From NCBI GenBank assembly GCA_022821445.1, contig JAJEDQ010000121.1, positions 1 through 40,091 on the forward strand: DNA of 40,091 nucleotides, given 5' to 3'. Positions 7,491 through 17,927 of this stretch are shown here, piece after piece (within the stretch, counting starts at the first letter, position 1; each line of letters begins with the position of its first letter). The DNA comes from Acidimicrobiia bacterium. Its GTDB lineage: Bacteria; Actinomycetota; Acidimicrobiia; Acidimicrobiales; Bin134. The position numbers and the translations under genes are program-made. Under the pieces are notes generated by a model. The model worked only from the letters and a program-made list of their open reading frames with translations. It searched no databases and was not told the origin of the DNA.

Positions 7491-9047
7491 ATGGCCGAGC
7501 ACTCGATGAAGGACCGCCTCAACGACTTGGAGCGCCGCAAGCACGAGGCCCTCCACGCCGGACCCCAGCGGGCGGTCGACCGCCAGCACGACAAGGGCAA
7601 GATGCTGGCCCGGGAGCGCATCGAGTACCTGCTCGACGACGGCTCCTTCCACGAACTCGACATGCTGGCCCGCCACCGGGCACTGGACAGCGGCATCGAG
7701 GAGCGGCCCTACACCGACGGGGTGATCACCGGCTGGGGCACCATCGACGGCCGCAAGGTGTTCTTGTTCGCCCAAGACTTCACCGTGTTCGGCGGGGCGC
7801 TGGGAGAGGTGTTCGCCGAGAAGATCCACAAGGTGATGGACCTGGCCTTATCGGTGGGCGCGCCCATGATCGGCCTCAACGACGGGGCCGGGGCCCGCAT
7901 CCAGGAAGGGGTGGTGTCGCTCGACTCATACGGCGGCATCTTCCACCGCAACGTGAAGTCCTCCGGCGTCATCCCCCAGATCAGCGTGATCCTGGGGCCG
8001 TGCGCAGGCGGGGCGGTGTACAGCCCGGCCATGACTGATTTCGTGTTCATGGTGGCCGAGAAATCTCACATGTTCATCACCGGTCCCGACGTAGTGAAGA
8101 CCGTTACCGGTGAAGAGGTAACCCTGGAGGATCTGGGCGGGGCCCGCTCCCACTCCACCAAGTCGGGGGTGGCCACCTTTGTGGGCCAAACCGAGGAGGA
8201 AGTTCTCGACGAGGTCCGTTTCCTGATCAGCCACCTCCCGCCCAACAACCTTGAGGAGCCCCCGCGGGTCGATGCCACCGACGACCCCGAGCGGCTCACC
8301 CCCGAGCTGCGCGACATCATGCCCGACAGCCCCAACCTGCCCTACGACATGCGCCAGGTGATCCAGGGGGTGGTGGACGACGGGGAGTTCATGGAGTACC
8401 ACGCTCACTGGGCCCAGTCCATCGTGTGCGGTTTCGCCCGGCTCAACGGCTACACCGTGGGCGTGGTGGGCAACCAGCCGATGGTGCTGGCCGGCGTGCT
8501 CGACATCGAGTCGTCGTCAAAGGCGGCCCGGTTCGTGCGGACCTGCGACGCCTTCAACATCCCGCTGCTGACCCTGGTGGACGTGCCCGGCTTCTTGCCC
8601 GGCGTCGACCAGGAGCACGGCGGCATCATCCGCCACGGGGCCAAACTGCTGTACGCCTATTGCGAGGCCACCGTTCCCCGCATCCAGGTCATCACCCGCA
8701 AGGCCTACGGCGGGGCCTACGTGGTGATGGACTCCAAATCGGTGGGCTCCGACCTGTCGTTCGCCTGGCCGGGCGCTGAACTGGCCGTGATGGGCCCGCA
8801 GGGGGCGGTGGAGATCATCAACCGCCGCGAGCTCCAGTCCGCCGCCGATCCTGTGGCCCGTCGGGCCGAGTTGGTGGACGACTACACCGAGCGCTACGCC
8901 AACCCCTACATCGCAGCCGAGCGGGGCTACATCGACGATGTGATCGACCCCGCCGACACCCGCCGCCTGGTGATCGCCGGTTTCGAGATGCTGCGCTCCA
9001 AGCGAGAGGAACTGCTGCCTCGCAAGCACGGGATCATCCCGCTCTGA
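7491..9047 (+). CDS. Acyl-CoA carboxylase beta subunit (propionyl-CoA carboxylase type)
   Basis: 518 aa carboxyltransferase subunit of a biotin-dependent acyl-CoA carboxylase. It moves CO2 from carboxybiotin to propionyl-CoA (giving methylmalonyl-CoA) or acetyl-CoA. The N-terminal half has DRQHDKGKMLARERI, the oxyanion-hole region GPCAGGAVYSPA and FMVAEKSHMFITGPDVVK. The C-terminal half has VDVPGFLPGVDQEHGGIIRHG, AYGGAYVVM and FAWPGAELAVMGPQGAVEI. The aspartate in VVMDSKSVG is near the substrate-selectivity position of this family, so propionyl-CoA is the first guess, not proven. The biotin carboxylase (alpha) subunit is not in the window. The epsilon peptide gene follows 57 nt downstream. 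Confidence 0.94.
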   Translation: MAEHSMKDRLNDLERRKHEALHAGPQRAVDRQHDKGKMLARERIEYLLDDGSFHELDMLARHRALDSGIEERPYTDGVITGWGTIDGRKVFLFAQDFTVFGGALGEVFAEKIHKVMDLALSVGAPMIGLNDGAGARIQEGVVSLDSYGGIFHRNVKSSGVIPQISVILGPCAGGAVYSPAMTDFVFMVAEKSHMFITGPDVVKTVTGEEVTLEDLGGARSHSTKSGVATFVGQTEEEVLDEVRFLISHLPPNNLEEPPRVDATDDPERLTPELRDIMPDSPNLPYDMRQVIQGVVDDGEFMEYHAHWAQSIVCGFARLNGYTVGVVGNQPMVLAGVLDIESSSKAARFVRTCDAFNIPLLTLVDVPGFLPGVDQEHGGIIRHGAKLLYAYCEATVPRIQVITRKAYGGAYVVMDSKSVGSDLSFAWPGAELAVMGPQGAVEIINRRELQSAADPVARRAELVDDYTERYANPYIAAERGYIDDVIDPADTRRLVIAGFEMLRSKREELLPRKHGIIPL

Positions 9048-9092
9048 TCCCCAAGCGCAGAAAATCACTCCGGTGTTACCCAAGTGACCAGC

Positions 9093-9098
9093 TAGAAC
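9093..9098 (+). promoter_or_regulatory. Possible leaderless -10 box of the epsilon-subunit gene
   Basis: TAGAAC lies 6 nt before the ATG at 9105 (final base C instead of T). It may give an extra transcript start inside the carboxylase operon. Confidence 0.35.
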
Positions 9099-9104
9099 AG
9101 CCTC

Positions 9105-9299
9105 ATGAGCCTCATCCAGATCACCCCGCAGCCCACCGATGCTGAAGTGGCTGCCATTCTGGTCGCCTACGAGGCTCTCTGGCCTCGTCCCGCGGCCGTC
9201 GAGGTTCCGGCGTCTTCCGCCCCCCGCTGGCGGTTCAGCGGCCGATGGTGGAGCGCCCCCTCGGCAACTCGCCGGCAGCGCCAGTCGTTGAAGCAATGA
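9105..9299 (+). CDS. Acyl-CoA carboxylase epsilon subunit-like small protein
   Basis: 64 aa. In actinobacteria small epsilon peptides (AccE/PccE) lie next to the carboxylase beta gene and strengthen the alpha-beta complex. This one has the family pattern: a short N-terminal helix rich in Glu and Ala (PTDAEVAAILVAYEALWPRP), a Pro/Ala linker, then an aromatic-basic tail WRFSGRWW. The match rests on this pattern and on position directly after the beta gene. The stop codon overlaps the ATG of the MOSC gene (ATGA at 9296-9299), so the two are translationally coupled. Confidence 0.8.
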   Translation: MSLIQITPQPTDAEVAAILVAYEALWPRPAAVEVPASSAPRWRFSGRWWSAPSATRRQRQSLKQ

Positions 9300-9862
9300 C
9301 CACCGACCCGGCCCACCATCGCACTGCCGAGGAACTGGAAGCCGCCCTCGATCACATCCGAGAGGCGCCATCCGACCACGGCACGCTGGAGTTGATCGCG
9401 CGCCGTCCCGCAGTGAATGAGCGCGAGGTCCTGGAAGTCGGCCATCTCAGTCTGGAGGAGGGCTTGGTGGGCGACACCTGGGCCCAGCGCGGCTCATCGA
9501 AAACGCCCGATGGCGGACCCCTCCTCGACGCCCAGATCAACATCATGAACGCCCGGACTGTCGCCGCGGTGGCCGGGCCCATCGAACGCTGGGCCCTCGC
9601 CGGCGATCAGTTGTACATCGATCTCGACATCAGCACCGAGACCCTGCCCCCCGGCACTCGCCTTGCCCTCGGCGAAGCCGTGATCGAGGTCACCGCCGAA
9701 CCCCACACTGGCTGCCAGAAGTTCTCCTCCCGGTTCGGCCTCGCCGCCCTCCGCTTCGTCAACTCGCCGGTCGGCCGCGCCCTCAACCTCCGCGGCGTCA
9801 ACGCCCGAGTAGTCCACCCCGGCCCCATCCACCAAGGCGACTCAGTTACCCGCCTCAACTAA
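9296..9862 (+). CDS. MOSC domain-containing protein
   Basis: 188 aa from the ATG at 9296. This start is chosen because it overlaps the preceding stop as ATGA; the open frame goes back to 9245. The MOSC fold carries sulfur or molybdenum-cofactor-linked chemistry and is related to the C-terminus of Moco sulfurase and to YiiM. Visible MOSC features are the strand after GDTWAQRG, the SAM/MOSC-like segment LAGDQLYIDLDISTETLPPGTRLALG, and the conserved cysteine in EPHTGCQKFSSRFG followed by GVNARVVHPG. Substrate is unknown. It ends about 40 bp before structured repeat copy A. Confidence 0.85.
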   Translation: MTTDPAHHRTAEELEAALDHIREAPSDHGTLELIARRPAVNEREVLEVGHLSLEEGLVGDTWAQRGSSKTPDGGPLLDAQINIMNARTVAAVAGPIERWALAGDQLYIDLDISTETLPPGTRLALGEAVIEVTAEPHTGCQKFSSRFGLAALRFVNSPVGRALNLRGVNARVVHPGPIHQGDSVTRLN

Positions 9863-9898
9863 CCCCCTACCCCAAAAAAGGAGAGCTGGTGCCCCACC

Positions 9899-10016
9899 AT
9901 AGGTGGGCCGAGTGGGTGGCCCGGCTCAGGGCGCCCGCCGCCCGGACTCCATGGAGGACGGCGGGCTGGGCCGGGACAGGACCCGCCGGTCCACCGGAGG
10001 GTGGTACAACCTAGGA
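9899..10016. repeat. Structured palindromic repeat, copy A (3' of aat)
   Basis: About 110 bp shared with 33711-33828. The core blocks (about 9915-9943 and 9954-9987) are nearly identical between copies. It can fold as one long hairpin. The basal stem pairs GGTGGGCCG (9902-9910) with CGGTCCACC (9987-9995). The middle stem pairs CCCGGC (9920-9925) with GCCGGG (9970-9975). The upper stem pairs GCCCGCCG (9933-9940) with CGGCGGGC (9959-9966), and CTCC-AT-GGAG is at the tip. A conserved tail GGAGG-RTGGTA leads into CCTAGG, whose CTA is the TAG stop of aat on the minus strand. On the minus strand a CTTTTTT tract follows further on (plus 9884-9890). It could be a terminator, a 3'-UTR element or a REP-like mobile palindrome. 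Confidence 0.75.
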
Positions 10017-10709
10017 AGCCCACGGAGCAGAAGGCTGCTTGACCGCTGTCTTCAAACGCGCCAAGTACTCACTTCGAGGGATCTCCACCGCCCCCAAGCT
10101 CCGCAGGTGCTCCGTCGCCCACTGCACATCCAACAGCCGGGCTGCACCACCGTGGTTCAACCTCCCTACCAGCGCCACCAGCGCCACCTTCGACGCATCG
10201 CGATCAACATGAAACATCGACTCCCCCGCGAACAGCCCGCCGATCGACACCCCGTACAACCCGCCCACCAGCTCTCCCTCTTCCGACCACGCCTCCACGC
10301 TGTGGGCCCAACCCATACGGTGCAGCCCAACGTAGGCATCTCGGATGTCCGGTGAGATCCAACCATGAGGACGCTCAATTGCTCGGCAGGCATCAACGAC
10401 ATCGGCAAAGGCGATGTCAACCGTTATTCGATATCGCCGCAGCGACCGGCGCAGAGAGCGGGTCACCCGGAGGTCATCGAGCGGGATCACTCCCCGAGGG
10501 TCGGGCGACCACCATCCCAGCTTGTCGGTTCGTCCCAATGGCATCGGAAACAAGCCGGATCGGTAGGCCGCCAGCAGCGTGCCCGGGGCCAGATCCGCCC
10601 CCACTGCCACCAAGCCATGCTCATCGGCCGTCTCAGCAGGAGGAAACTCCCACTGGCTGGGCTCGGGGCGGAGTGGACTATCTGGCCTCACCCCCATACT
10701 CTGCCCCAC
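10011..10709 (-). CDS. aat: Leucyl/phenylalanyl-tRNA--protein transferase
   Basis: 232 aa. The enzyme adds Leu or Phe from aminoacyl-tRNA to N-terminal Arg or Lys, tagging proteins for ClpS/ClpAP-type N-degron breakdown. Family motifs are complete: AYRSGLFPM, WWSPDPRGVIPLDDL, the tRNA/peptide-binding segment GWISPDIRDAYVGLHRMGWA, then HSVEAW and GGLYGVSIGGLFAGESMFH. The start given is a GTG; an ATG 12 nt further in (10697) is equally possible. It lies 22 nt after the cyclophilin gene on the same strand and may share its transcript. Its TAG stop is the first codon-sized part of the repeat element at 9899-10016. Confidence 0.95.
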   Translation of the reverse strand: MGQSMGVRPDSPLRPEPSQWEFPPAETADEHGLVAVGADLAPGTLLAAYRSGLFPMPLGRTDKLGWWSPDPRGVIPLDDLRVTRSLRRSLRRYRITVDIAFADVVDACRAIERPHGWISPDIRDAYVGLHRMGWAHSVEAWSEEGELVGGLYGVSIGGLFAGESMFHVDRDASKVALVALVGRLNHGGAARLLDVQWATEHLRSLGAVEIPRSEYLARLKTAVKQPSAPWAS

Positions 10710-10731
10710 CCAGAGCGCGGGGGTTAGCGGA

Positions 10732-12222
10732 CTAGCCGGATTCTTCGACGGTGACCGAGTTGACGATCACCTGCGGCTCAGGCCCACCGCCCAGCGGGTT
10801 GTTGGGCTGGTCGACGTGGCTGGCCAAAATGGCCTCGGACACCCCCAGACTCGCATCGTCCATTTGGCCGAACACCACGTAGGTGCCCTGGTTGTTGAGC
10901 AGGGCGGTGTTCTCGTTCACCGCGAAGAAGAACTGGGCGCTGGCACTGTTGGGCGCCGCCGTGCGAGCCATCACGATCTGACCCGGCTCGTAGGTGAACC
11001 CCGATCCCTCGTCGGGGATGGTGTAGCCCGGGCCGGGATCAGACGGGGAGTTGGTGTGCGGCGCCCCGCCCTGGATGATGCCGATACCCGGATCGGTGCG
11101 GAACAACAGCGTGTTGTCGTAGTAGTGGTACCGGGCCAACACCGCGAAGTTGTTGGCTGTGATCGGCGTGTTGGCCATGTCGAGCTCGATCCGCATCTCT
11201 CCCGCGGTGGTGTCGAACACCGCGGTGTACTGCTTGGAAGCGTCCAAGCACATGGGCTGGGGGCCGTCGAAATCGAGGACCTGTGGTCCTGATCCGTCTG
11301 CTGGAGGACATCCGCTCAAATCAATGCTCCCTTCAGGAGTTGGGTCGGTGGATTGTATGGCAATGGAGTTGACGATGACCGCCTCGGACGGTCGCCCTCC
11401 GAAGGCGGTGTCCGGGTCGTCAACGTGAAGGACGAGGGCGTCGAGGACCACCGACAAGCTGCCGTCGGAGATCTGGCCCAGGCTCGTGAGCCCCGACACC
11501 GGCTGGGACGGCAAGAACTCGTCGTAGGCCAGCAGGAGGAACTGTCCGGTCGTGTCTCCCTCAGCCGACCACAGCAACTGACCTTGCCGAAACTCCTCGA
11601 CCTCGTCCGCAGCCACCGTGAACCCCGGCCCGGGATCGTCGGCGTCGTTGGTGTGGGGCGACCCACCCTGGATGTAGCCGCCGGTCGGGTCGGTATAGAA
11701 CACGGCTGTTCCGTCGTAGTAGCCGTATCCGGCCAGCGCTGTGAATGCGTTCACCGCCTCGGGATTGGCCTCCTGGTCGAGTGCCACCCTGATCTGTCCC
11801 AGGGTTGTGTCGAACACCGCGGTGTAGTCAAGCTCGGGATCGAGGCATTGAGCCGGAGCCGACTCAAAGGAGGTCACTCGGAACGCCGGGCCTGCCGGAT
11901 CGGGGCACGGAGTGACTTCCCCGGTCAGCTCGCCTCCGGGACCCGGGGGCGGGGGTAGGTCGGGAAACCCGCCGGTGCCCGGTGTAGCGTCGGCACCATC
12001 GCCTTGGGCCGTCTCGCCGATGGCGGTGTCCCCGCTGGTGTCGTCGCTTTCGTCATCTCGCACCACCAGCCACAGGATCAGAACCGCCACCACGATCACC
12101 GTCGCAATCAGAGCGACCCGAACGCCTGTAGAGCGGATTCTGCCGCGGCTCTCGGTCACCCTGGCCCGTTGCTGCGCAACCTGTCGGCGCTCTCGCTGAC
12201 GCTGTCTCTTGTCGGTGGCCAT
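10732..12222 (-). CDS. Membrane-anchored protein with two cyclophilin-type PPIase domains
   Basis: 496 aa from the ATG at 12222, chosen because TAGATT lies 7 nt upstream and the protein then starts MATDKRQRQRERR. A basic N-terminus is followed by one membrane span (ALIATVIVVAVLILWLVV, about 38-55). An acidic Asp/Gly/Pro linker and two tandem cyclophilin-like domains of about 150 residues then lie on the outer face. The second domain keeps the core (LFRTDPGIGIIQGG, SASAQFFFAVN, VFGQMDD). The first has Tyr where the catalytic Arg of FHR-type motifs should be (VFYTDPTGGYIQGG) and only GQFLLLAYD for the FxxQF segment. The first is therefore probably a binding domain, and the second may be active as a prolyl isomerase. 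Confidence 0.88.
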   Translation of the reverse strand: MATDKRQRQRERRQVAQQRARVTESRGRIRSTGVRVALIATVIVVAVLILWLVVRDDESDDTSGDTAIGETAQGDGADATPGTGGFPDLPPPPGPGGELTGEVTPCPDPAGPAFRVTSFESAPAQCLDPELDYTAVFDTTLGQIRVALDQEANPEAVNAFTALAGYGYYDGTAVFYTDPTGGYIQGGSPHTNDADDPGPGFTVAADEVEEFRQGQLLWSAEGDTTGQFLLLAYDEFLPSQPVSGLTSLGQISDGSLSVVLDALVLHVDDPDTAFGGRPSEAVIVNSIAIQSTDPTPEGSIDLSGCPPADGSGPQVLDFDGPQPMCLDASKQYTAVFDTTAGEMRIELDMANTPITANNFAVLARYHYYDNTLLFRTDPGIGIIQGGAPHTNSPSDPGPGYTIPDEGSGFTYEPGQIVMARTAAPNSASAQFFFAVNENTALLNNQGTYVVFGQMDDASLGVSEAILASHVDQPNNPLGGGPEPQVIVNSVTVEESG

Positions 12223-12229
12223 CGCCTGA

Positions 12230-12235
12230 AATCTA
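12230..12235 (-). promoter_or_regulatory. Leaderless -10 box of the cyclophilin gene
   Basis: TAGATT on the minus strand lies 7 nt before the ATG at 12222. It argues against the 26-residue upstream extension of the frame. Confidence 0.55.
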
Positions 12236-12310
12236 CGATGGCAATCACCGAAGTGCCTATCAGCGCAAGAATCTCGGATAACAACCACAAAAGTGCCCAT
12301 TAGCGGCCGG

Positions 12311-12316
12311 TAGCGT
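12311..12316 (+). promoter_or_regulatory. Leaderless -10 box of aspartokinase
   Basis: TAGCGT lies 6 nt before the GTG at 12323. The TTG at 12317 would begin directly after the box, so the GTG is preferred. Confidence 0.5.
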
Positions 12317-12322
12317 TTGGGC

Positions 12323-14849
<2,527 letters not shown>

Positions 14850-14861
14850 GGCCTTATGAAA

Positions 14862-15635
14862 TCAGAGCCGGTAGCCCCCGTCTACGCTGATCACCTGACC
14901 CGTTATGCCGGCGCCCGCCTCCGAGGCCAACAACACCGCCATCGGAGCCAGTTCCTCGGGTTCCAGGATTCGGCGCTGGGCGCTGTCGGCGCGGGCGTCG
15001 GCCTCGGCCTCGGCCGTGCTGATGCCCTTGGCCGCAGCCAGCCGCTCAAAATCCACCAGTGCTGTGTTGGTCCATCCCGGGCACAGGCAGTTCACCGTGA
15101 TCCCGTGGGGCGCCGCTGACATGGCCAACTGTTTGGTCAGGCCCACCAGACCGTGTTTGGCCGCGGTGTAGCCCACGCTGGCCGCGGCCCGCTTGGAAGC
15201 ACCCGAGCCGATGTTGATGATGCGGCCATAGCCCTGCTCGCGCATGGGGGCAAGCGCTTCCTGGCTGGTCCAGAAGGCCGAGATGAGGTTCAACCGCAGC
15301 GTGGCCATGAACGGCTCGGCACTTCCCGAGAAGGGGTCGTGATTTCCTCCCGATGAACCCCCGACGTTGTTCACCAGCACCTCGACGCGCCCGAACTCGG
15401 CCATTGCCGCCCGCACCGGCGAGCGGGCCTGGTCTTCATCGGCGGCGTCGGCCACCACCGCCAGCCCCGATTGGCCCGCGTCCTCGATCTCGGCCACCAC
15501 CGAGTCAAGCTGCTGCCGGGTCCGGGACGACACCACCACCGTGGCCCCCTCCCGGGCCATCCCCACAGCAATGGCCCGTCCGATCCCCCGGCCCCCGCCG
15601 GTGACCACCGCCACCCGGCCTTCAAGCACACGCAC
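14862..15635 (-). CDS. SDR family oxidoreductase (3-oxoacyl-ACP reductase type)
   Basis: 257 aa from the GTG at 15635. It is an NAD(P)-dependent short-chain dehydrogenase with the cofactor motif VTGGGRGIG, NNVGG in place of NNAG, a catalytic Ser in NIGSGAS, YTAAK for YxxxK, and the C-terminal GQVISVDGGYRL. Substrate is unknown. The frame is open further upstream to 15803 and crosses a duplication: a 40-bp segment at 15605-15644 recurs at 15677-15716. Two equivalent starts (15635 and 15707) therefore lie 24 codons apart. The inner one gives the usual short N-terminus (MRVLEGRVAVVTGG). The outer one begins 11 nt after the SnoaL-like stop. Confidence 0.87.
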   Translation of the reverse strand: MRVLEGRVAVVTGGGRGIGRAIAVGMAREGATVVVSSRTRQQLDSVVAEIEDAGQSGLAVVADAADEDQARSPVRAAMAEFGRVEVLVNNVGGSSGGNHDPFSGSAEPFMATLRLNLISAFWTSQEALAPMREQGYGRIINIGSGASKRAAASVGYTAAKHGLVGLTKQLAMSAAPHGITVNCLCPGWTNTALVDFERLAAAKGISTAEAEADARADSAQRRILEPEELAPMAVLLASEAGAGITGQVISVDGGYRL

Positions 15636-15716
15636 TGTCGCGCCGTTGGCGGCCAGGGGGGCCACCCGATGATCCGCCACCGCCACCCGGCCTTCAAGCA
15701 CTGGCACTGTCGCGCC
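15605..15716. repeat. Direct duplication around the SDR start (72-bp period)
   Basis: Segments 15605-15644 and 15677-15716 match at 38 of 40 positions; only AC versus TG after CAAGCAC differs. The offset of 72 bp is 24 codons. The duplicated peptide is GATV(R/P)VLEGRVAV, so the SDR frame stays open across both copies and the translation start region is duplicated. Confidence 0.9.
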
Positions 15717-15717
15717 C

Positions 15718-16107
15718 CTAGCCGTATGAAATCGTGCGGTGGGCCAGCTTCCAGCCGTTCTCGGTCCGCGCCAAGAGATCCCGATACGTCCCGACCAATG
15801 CAATCGACGGTTCAGTGGCGGTGTTCACCCAGAACTGCCAATAGGCATCAGATACAGCCTCGTCGCCGTTCACCGTTACCGCTTGGGTGGTGATCACATG
15901 GCGGGTATTGCTCCCCGGCCCCACGGTGCCTGCGGCGCGCCGCTCAATGGCTCCGGTCAGGAGATTCTCTCGCCCCCGCAGCTCTCCTCCTGGCATGTCC
16001 CACCGAGCATCGTCGGTGAACAAATCCACGTACTCCTCCAAATCCCCCTCATCCGCCAGCATTGCCAACCGGGCAACAACATTTTTGATCGCAGCATCGT
16101 CGCTCAT
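15718..16107 (-). CDS. SnoaL-like / NTF2-fold protein
   Basis: 129 aa. The cone-shaped SnoaL-like fold is used by polyketide cyclases, steroid isomerases and many uncharacterised dehydratase-like proteins. It is recognised from the N-terminal helix pattern (IKNVVARLAMLADEGDLEEY), then VDLFTDDARWDMPGGELRGREN, a central NTRHVITTQAVTVNGDEAV strand pair and the ending GTYRDLLARTENGWKLAHRTI. No substrate is implied. It is the first gene of a minus-strand operon with the SDR and the MazG-like gene. The start is fixed by TATTCT six nt upstream. Confidence 0.85.
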   Translation of the reverse strand: MSDDAAIKNVVARLAMLADEGDLEEYVDLFTDDARWDMPGGELRGRENLLTGAIERRAAGTVGPGSNTRHVITTQAVTVNGDEAVSDAYWQFWVNTATEPSIALVGTYRDLLARTENGWKLAHRTISYG

Positions 16108-16113
16108 GCTCTG

Positions 16114-16119
16114 AGAATA
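16114..16119 (-). promoter_or_regulatory. Leaderless -10 box of the SnoaL-like gene
   Basis: TATTCT on the minus strand lies 6 nt before the ATG at 16107. Confidence 0.55.
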
Positions 16120-16130
16120 CCGACAGGGAG

Positions 16131-16136
16131 TAACCT
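16131..16136 (+). promoter_or_regulatory. Leaderless -10 box of the amidohydrolase gene
   Basis: TAACCT lies 6 nt before the ATG at 16143. The divergent -10 of the SnoaL-like gene is only 11 bp away. Confidence 0.5.
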
Positions 16137-16142
16137 CACCAC

Positions 16143-17831
16143 ATGCACGACCTCGTCATCCGCGCCGGCACAGTCATCGACGGCACCGGCCAGCCAGGAT
16201 TCACCGCCGATATCGCCATCGACAACGAGACGATCACCGAGGTCGGCGCCAACGTTTCCAAGGGACGCCAAGAGCTCGACGCCGACGGCCTCCTCGTCAC
16301 CCCCGGCTTTGTCGACATCCATACCCACTACGACGGACAGGTCTCATGGGACCCCGAGATCACCCCATCGGTGTGGCACGGGGTGACCACGGTGGTTATG
16401 GGCAACTGCGGCGTGGGCTTCGCCCCGGTACGGCCCGGCTCAGAGGAATGGCTCATCGGCCTGATGGAGGGGGTGGAGGACATTCCCGGCGCGGCTCTCG
16501 CCGAGGGCATCGATTGGGAGTGGGAGAGCTTCCCCGAGTACCTCGACGCCGTCGACCGCAAGCCCCGCACCATCGACGTTGCCGCCCAGGTGCCCCATGG
16601 CGCGCTCCGGGCCTACGTCATGGGAGAGCGGGGGGCCGACCACAACAACCACCCCACCGACGATGAAGTAACCGAGATGGCCCGGTTGGCCGCCGAAGGC
16701 GTGGCCGCCGGCGCGGTGGGCTTCACCACCAGCCGCACCATTAATCACAAGACCAAGTCTGGCGAGCACACGCCGAGCCTCACCGCCGGTGCTCCTGAGC
16801 TGTGGGCCATCGCCGAGGCAGTGGGCCAAACCGGCAAGGGAGTATTCGAGATGGTGGGCGACTGGGTGGACTTGGATGCCGAGTTCGATCTGGTAGCCGA
16901 GATGGCCCGGCGCAGCGGCCGACCGCTGTCCATGACCATTGCCGTCCCCGACACAAGGCCCGATCTGGGCCACCAGCTTCTCGACCGCATCACCCAGGCC
17001 AACGAGGCCGGCATCCCGCTGCGAGCGCAGGTGGCCAGCCGTCCGGTGGGCGTGCTCGTGGGCTTGCAGTCCACCTACCACGCGCTGCTGTCCTGCCCCG
17101 GTTACCACCAGTTCGCCGCCCTTGATCTGTCGGAGAGAGTGGCCCGCTTGCGCGAGCCCGACGTGAGGTCTCGTCTGGTTGCCGAATTGGCCGCCCAACC
17201 CCTCCACACCTTCAACCGTCTCGACAAGCTCTTCCCGCTGGGCGAAACGCCCGACTACGAGCCTTCGCCCGACGTCAGCGTGGCCGCCGATGCGGCCCGA
17301 CGCGGCGTGGATCCTCACGAGGCGCTCTACGATGCACTGCTGGCCCGCGACGGCACCGAACTGCTGTACGTCCCCGTGATGAACTACGCCGACGGCGACT
17401 TCGAGCTCACCAGGGAGATGCTGTCCCACCCACTCAGCGTCCCGGGCTTGGGCGACGCCGGCGCTCACGTCGGGTTCCTGTGCGACGGCAGCATGCCCAG
17501 TTTCCTGCTCTCCCACTGGGGGAAAGACCGAACGCGGGGCGATACGCTGCCTGTGGAGCAGCTCATCAAGTGGCAGTGCGCCGACACGGCGGCATTGGTG
17601 GGGTTCAACGACCGGGGCACGCTGGCCGCGGGCCAAAAGGCCGATATCAACCTCATCGACTTCGATCGGCTCAGCCTGCAAGCCCCTGAAATGGTCTTCG
17701 ACCTGCCTGCGGGGGGGAGGCGGCTAGTTCAAAAAGCCAGCGGCTTTGTCTCCACTCTGGTTGCCGGCCAAGTTGTGCAAACCGACGGCAGATTGACCAG
17801 CACTCGGCCTGGCCATCTGGTCCGGAGTTGA
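16143..17831 (+). CDS. Amidohydrolase family protein, N-acyl-D-amino-acid deacylase type
   Basis: 562 aa metal-dependent hydrolase of the urease/D-aminoacylase superfamily. It starts with a beta-sandwich segment ([16 protein letters not shown]), then the metal motif [10 protein letters not shown] (H60 and H62). [13 protein letters not shown] carries the cysteine that is a zinc ligand in D-aminoacylases. The C-terminal active-site Asp is in [15 protein letters not shown]. The final beta-sandwich part is [17 protein letters not shown]. Relatives cut N-acyl-D-amino acids, but actinobacterial paralogues of this type are often of unknown substrate. It ends about 100 bp before the mutase operon and is likely a separate unit. 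Confidence 0.88.
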   Translation: MHDLVIRAGTVIDGTGQPGFTADIAIDNETITEVGANVSKGRQELDADGLLVTPGFVDIHTHYDGQVSWDPEITPSVWHGVTTVVMGNCGVGFAPVRPGSEEWLIGLMEGVEDIPGAALAEGIDWEWESFPEYLDAVDRKPRTIDVAAQVPHGALRAYVMGERGADHNNHPTDDEVTEMARLAAEGVAAGAVGFTTSRTINHKTKSGEHTPSLTAGAPELWAIAEAVGQTGKGVFEMVGDWVDLDAEFDLVAEMARRSGRPLSMTIAVPDTRPDLGHQLLDRITQANEAGIPLRAQVASRPVGVLVGLQSTYHALLSCPGYHQFAALDLSERVARLREPDVRSRLVAELAAQPLHTFNRLDKLFPLGETPDYEPSPDVSVAADAARRGVDPHEALYDALLARDGTELLYVPVMNYADGDFELTREMLSHPLSVPGLGDAGAHVGFLCDGSMPSFLLSHWGKDRTRGDTLPVEQLIKWQCADTAALVGFNDRGTLAAGQKADINLIDFDRLSLQAPEMVFDLPAGGRRLVQKASGFVSTLVAGQVVQTDGRLTSTRPGHLVRS

Positions 17832-17885
17832 ACACCCCTCAAAGCGCTCAAAACTCCCATTGCTCGTGGAAATGACTGCTCGCAT

Positions 17886-17911
17886 CCGATAGTTGCACTT
17901 CCAACTATCGG
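17886..17911. promoter_or_regulatory. Palindromic operator-like site before the mutase operon
   Basis: CCGATAGTTG (17886-17895) and CAACTATCGG (17902-17911) are perfect 10-bp inverted repeats with a 6-bp spacer. The site ends 10 bp before the -10 box of the mutase gene, so it covers the -35 area. There is no T-run after either arm, so an operator is more likely than a terminator. The cognate regulator is not known. Confidence 0.6.
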
Positions 17912-17921
17912 ACTTCCTTGA

Positions 17922-17927
17922 TAGAAT
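17922..17927 (+). promoter_or_regulatory. Leaderless -10 box of the mutase operon
   Basis: TAGAAT lies 6 nt before the ATG at 17934. An in-frame TAG overlaps this box, so no longer N-terminus is possible. Confidence 0.6.

Noticed and set aside
9899-10016. Cobalamin, TPP, c-di-GMP or RNase P type RNA for the repeat element
   Set aside because: None of the conserved boxes of these RNAs could be matched on either strand; the element sits at 3' ends of genes, not in leaders.
12223-12300. 26-residue N-terminal extension of the cyclophilin protein
   Set aside because: It would start upstream of the TAGATT box and puts Cys- and His-rich sequence before a clean MATDKRQRQ start.
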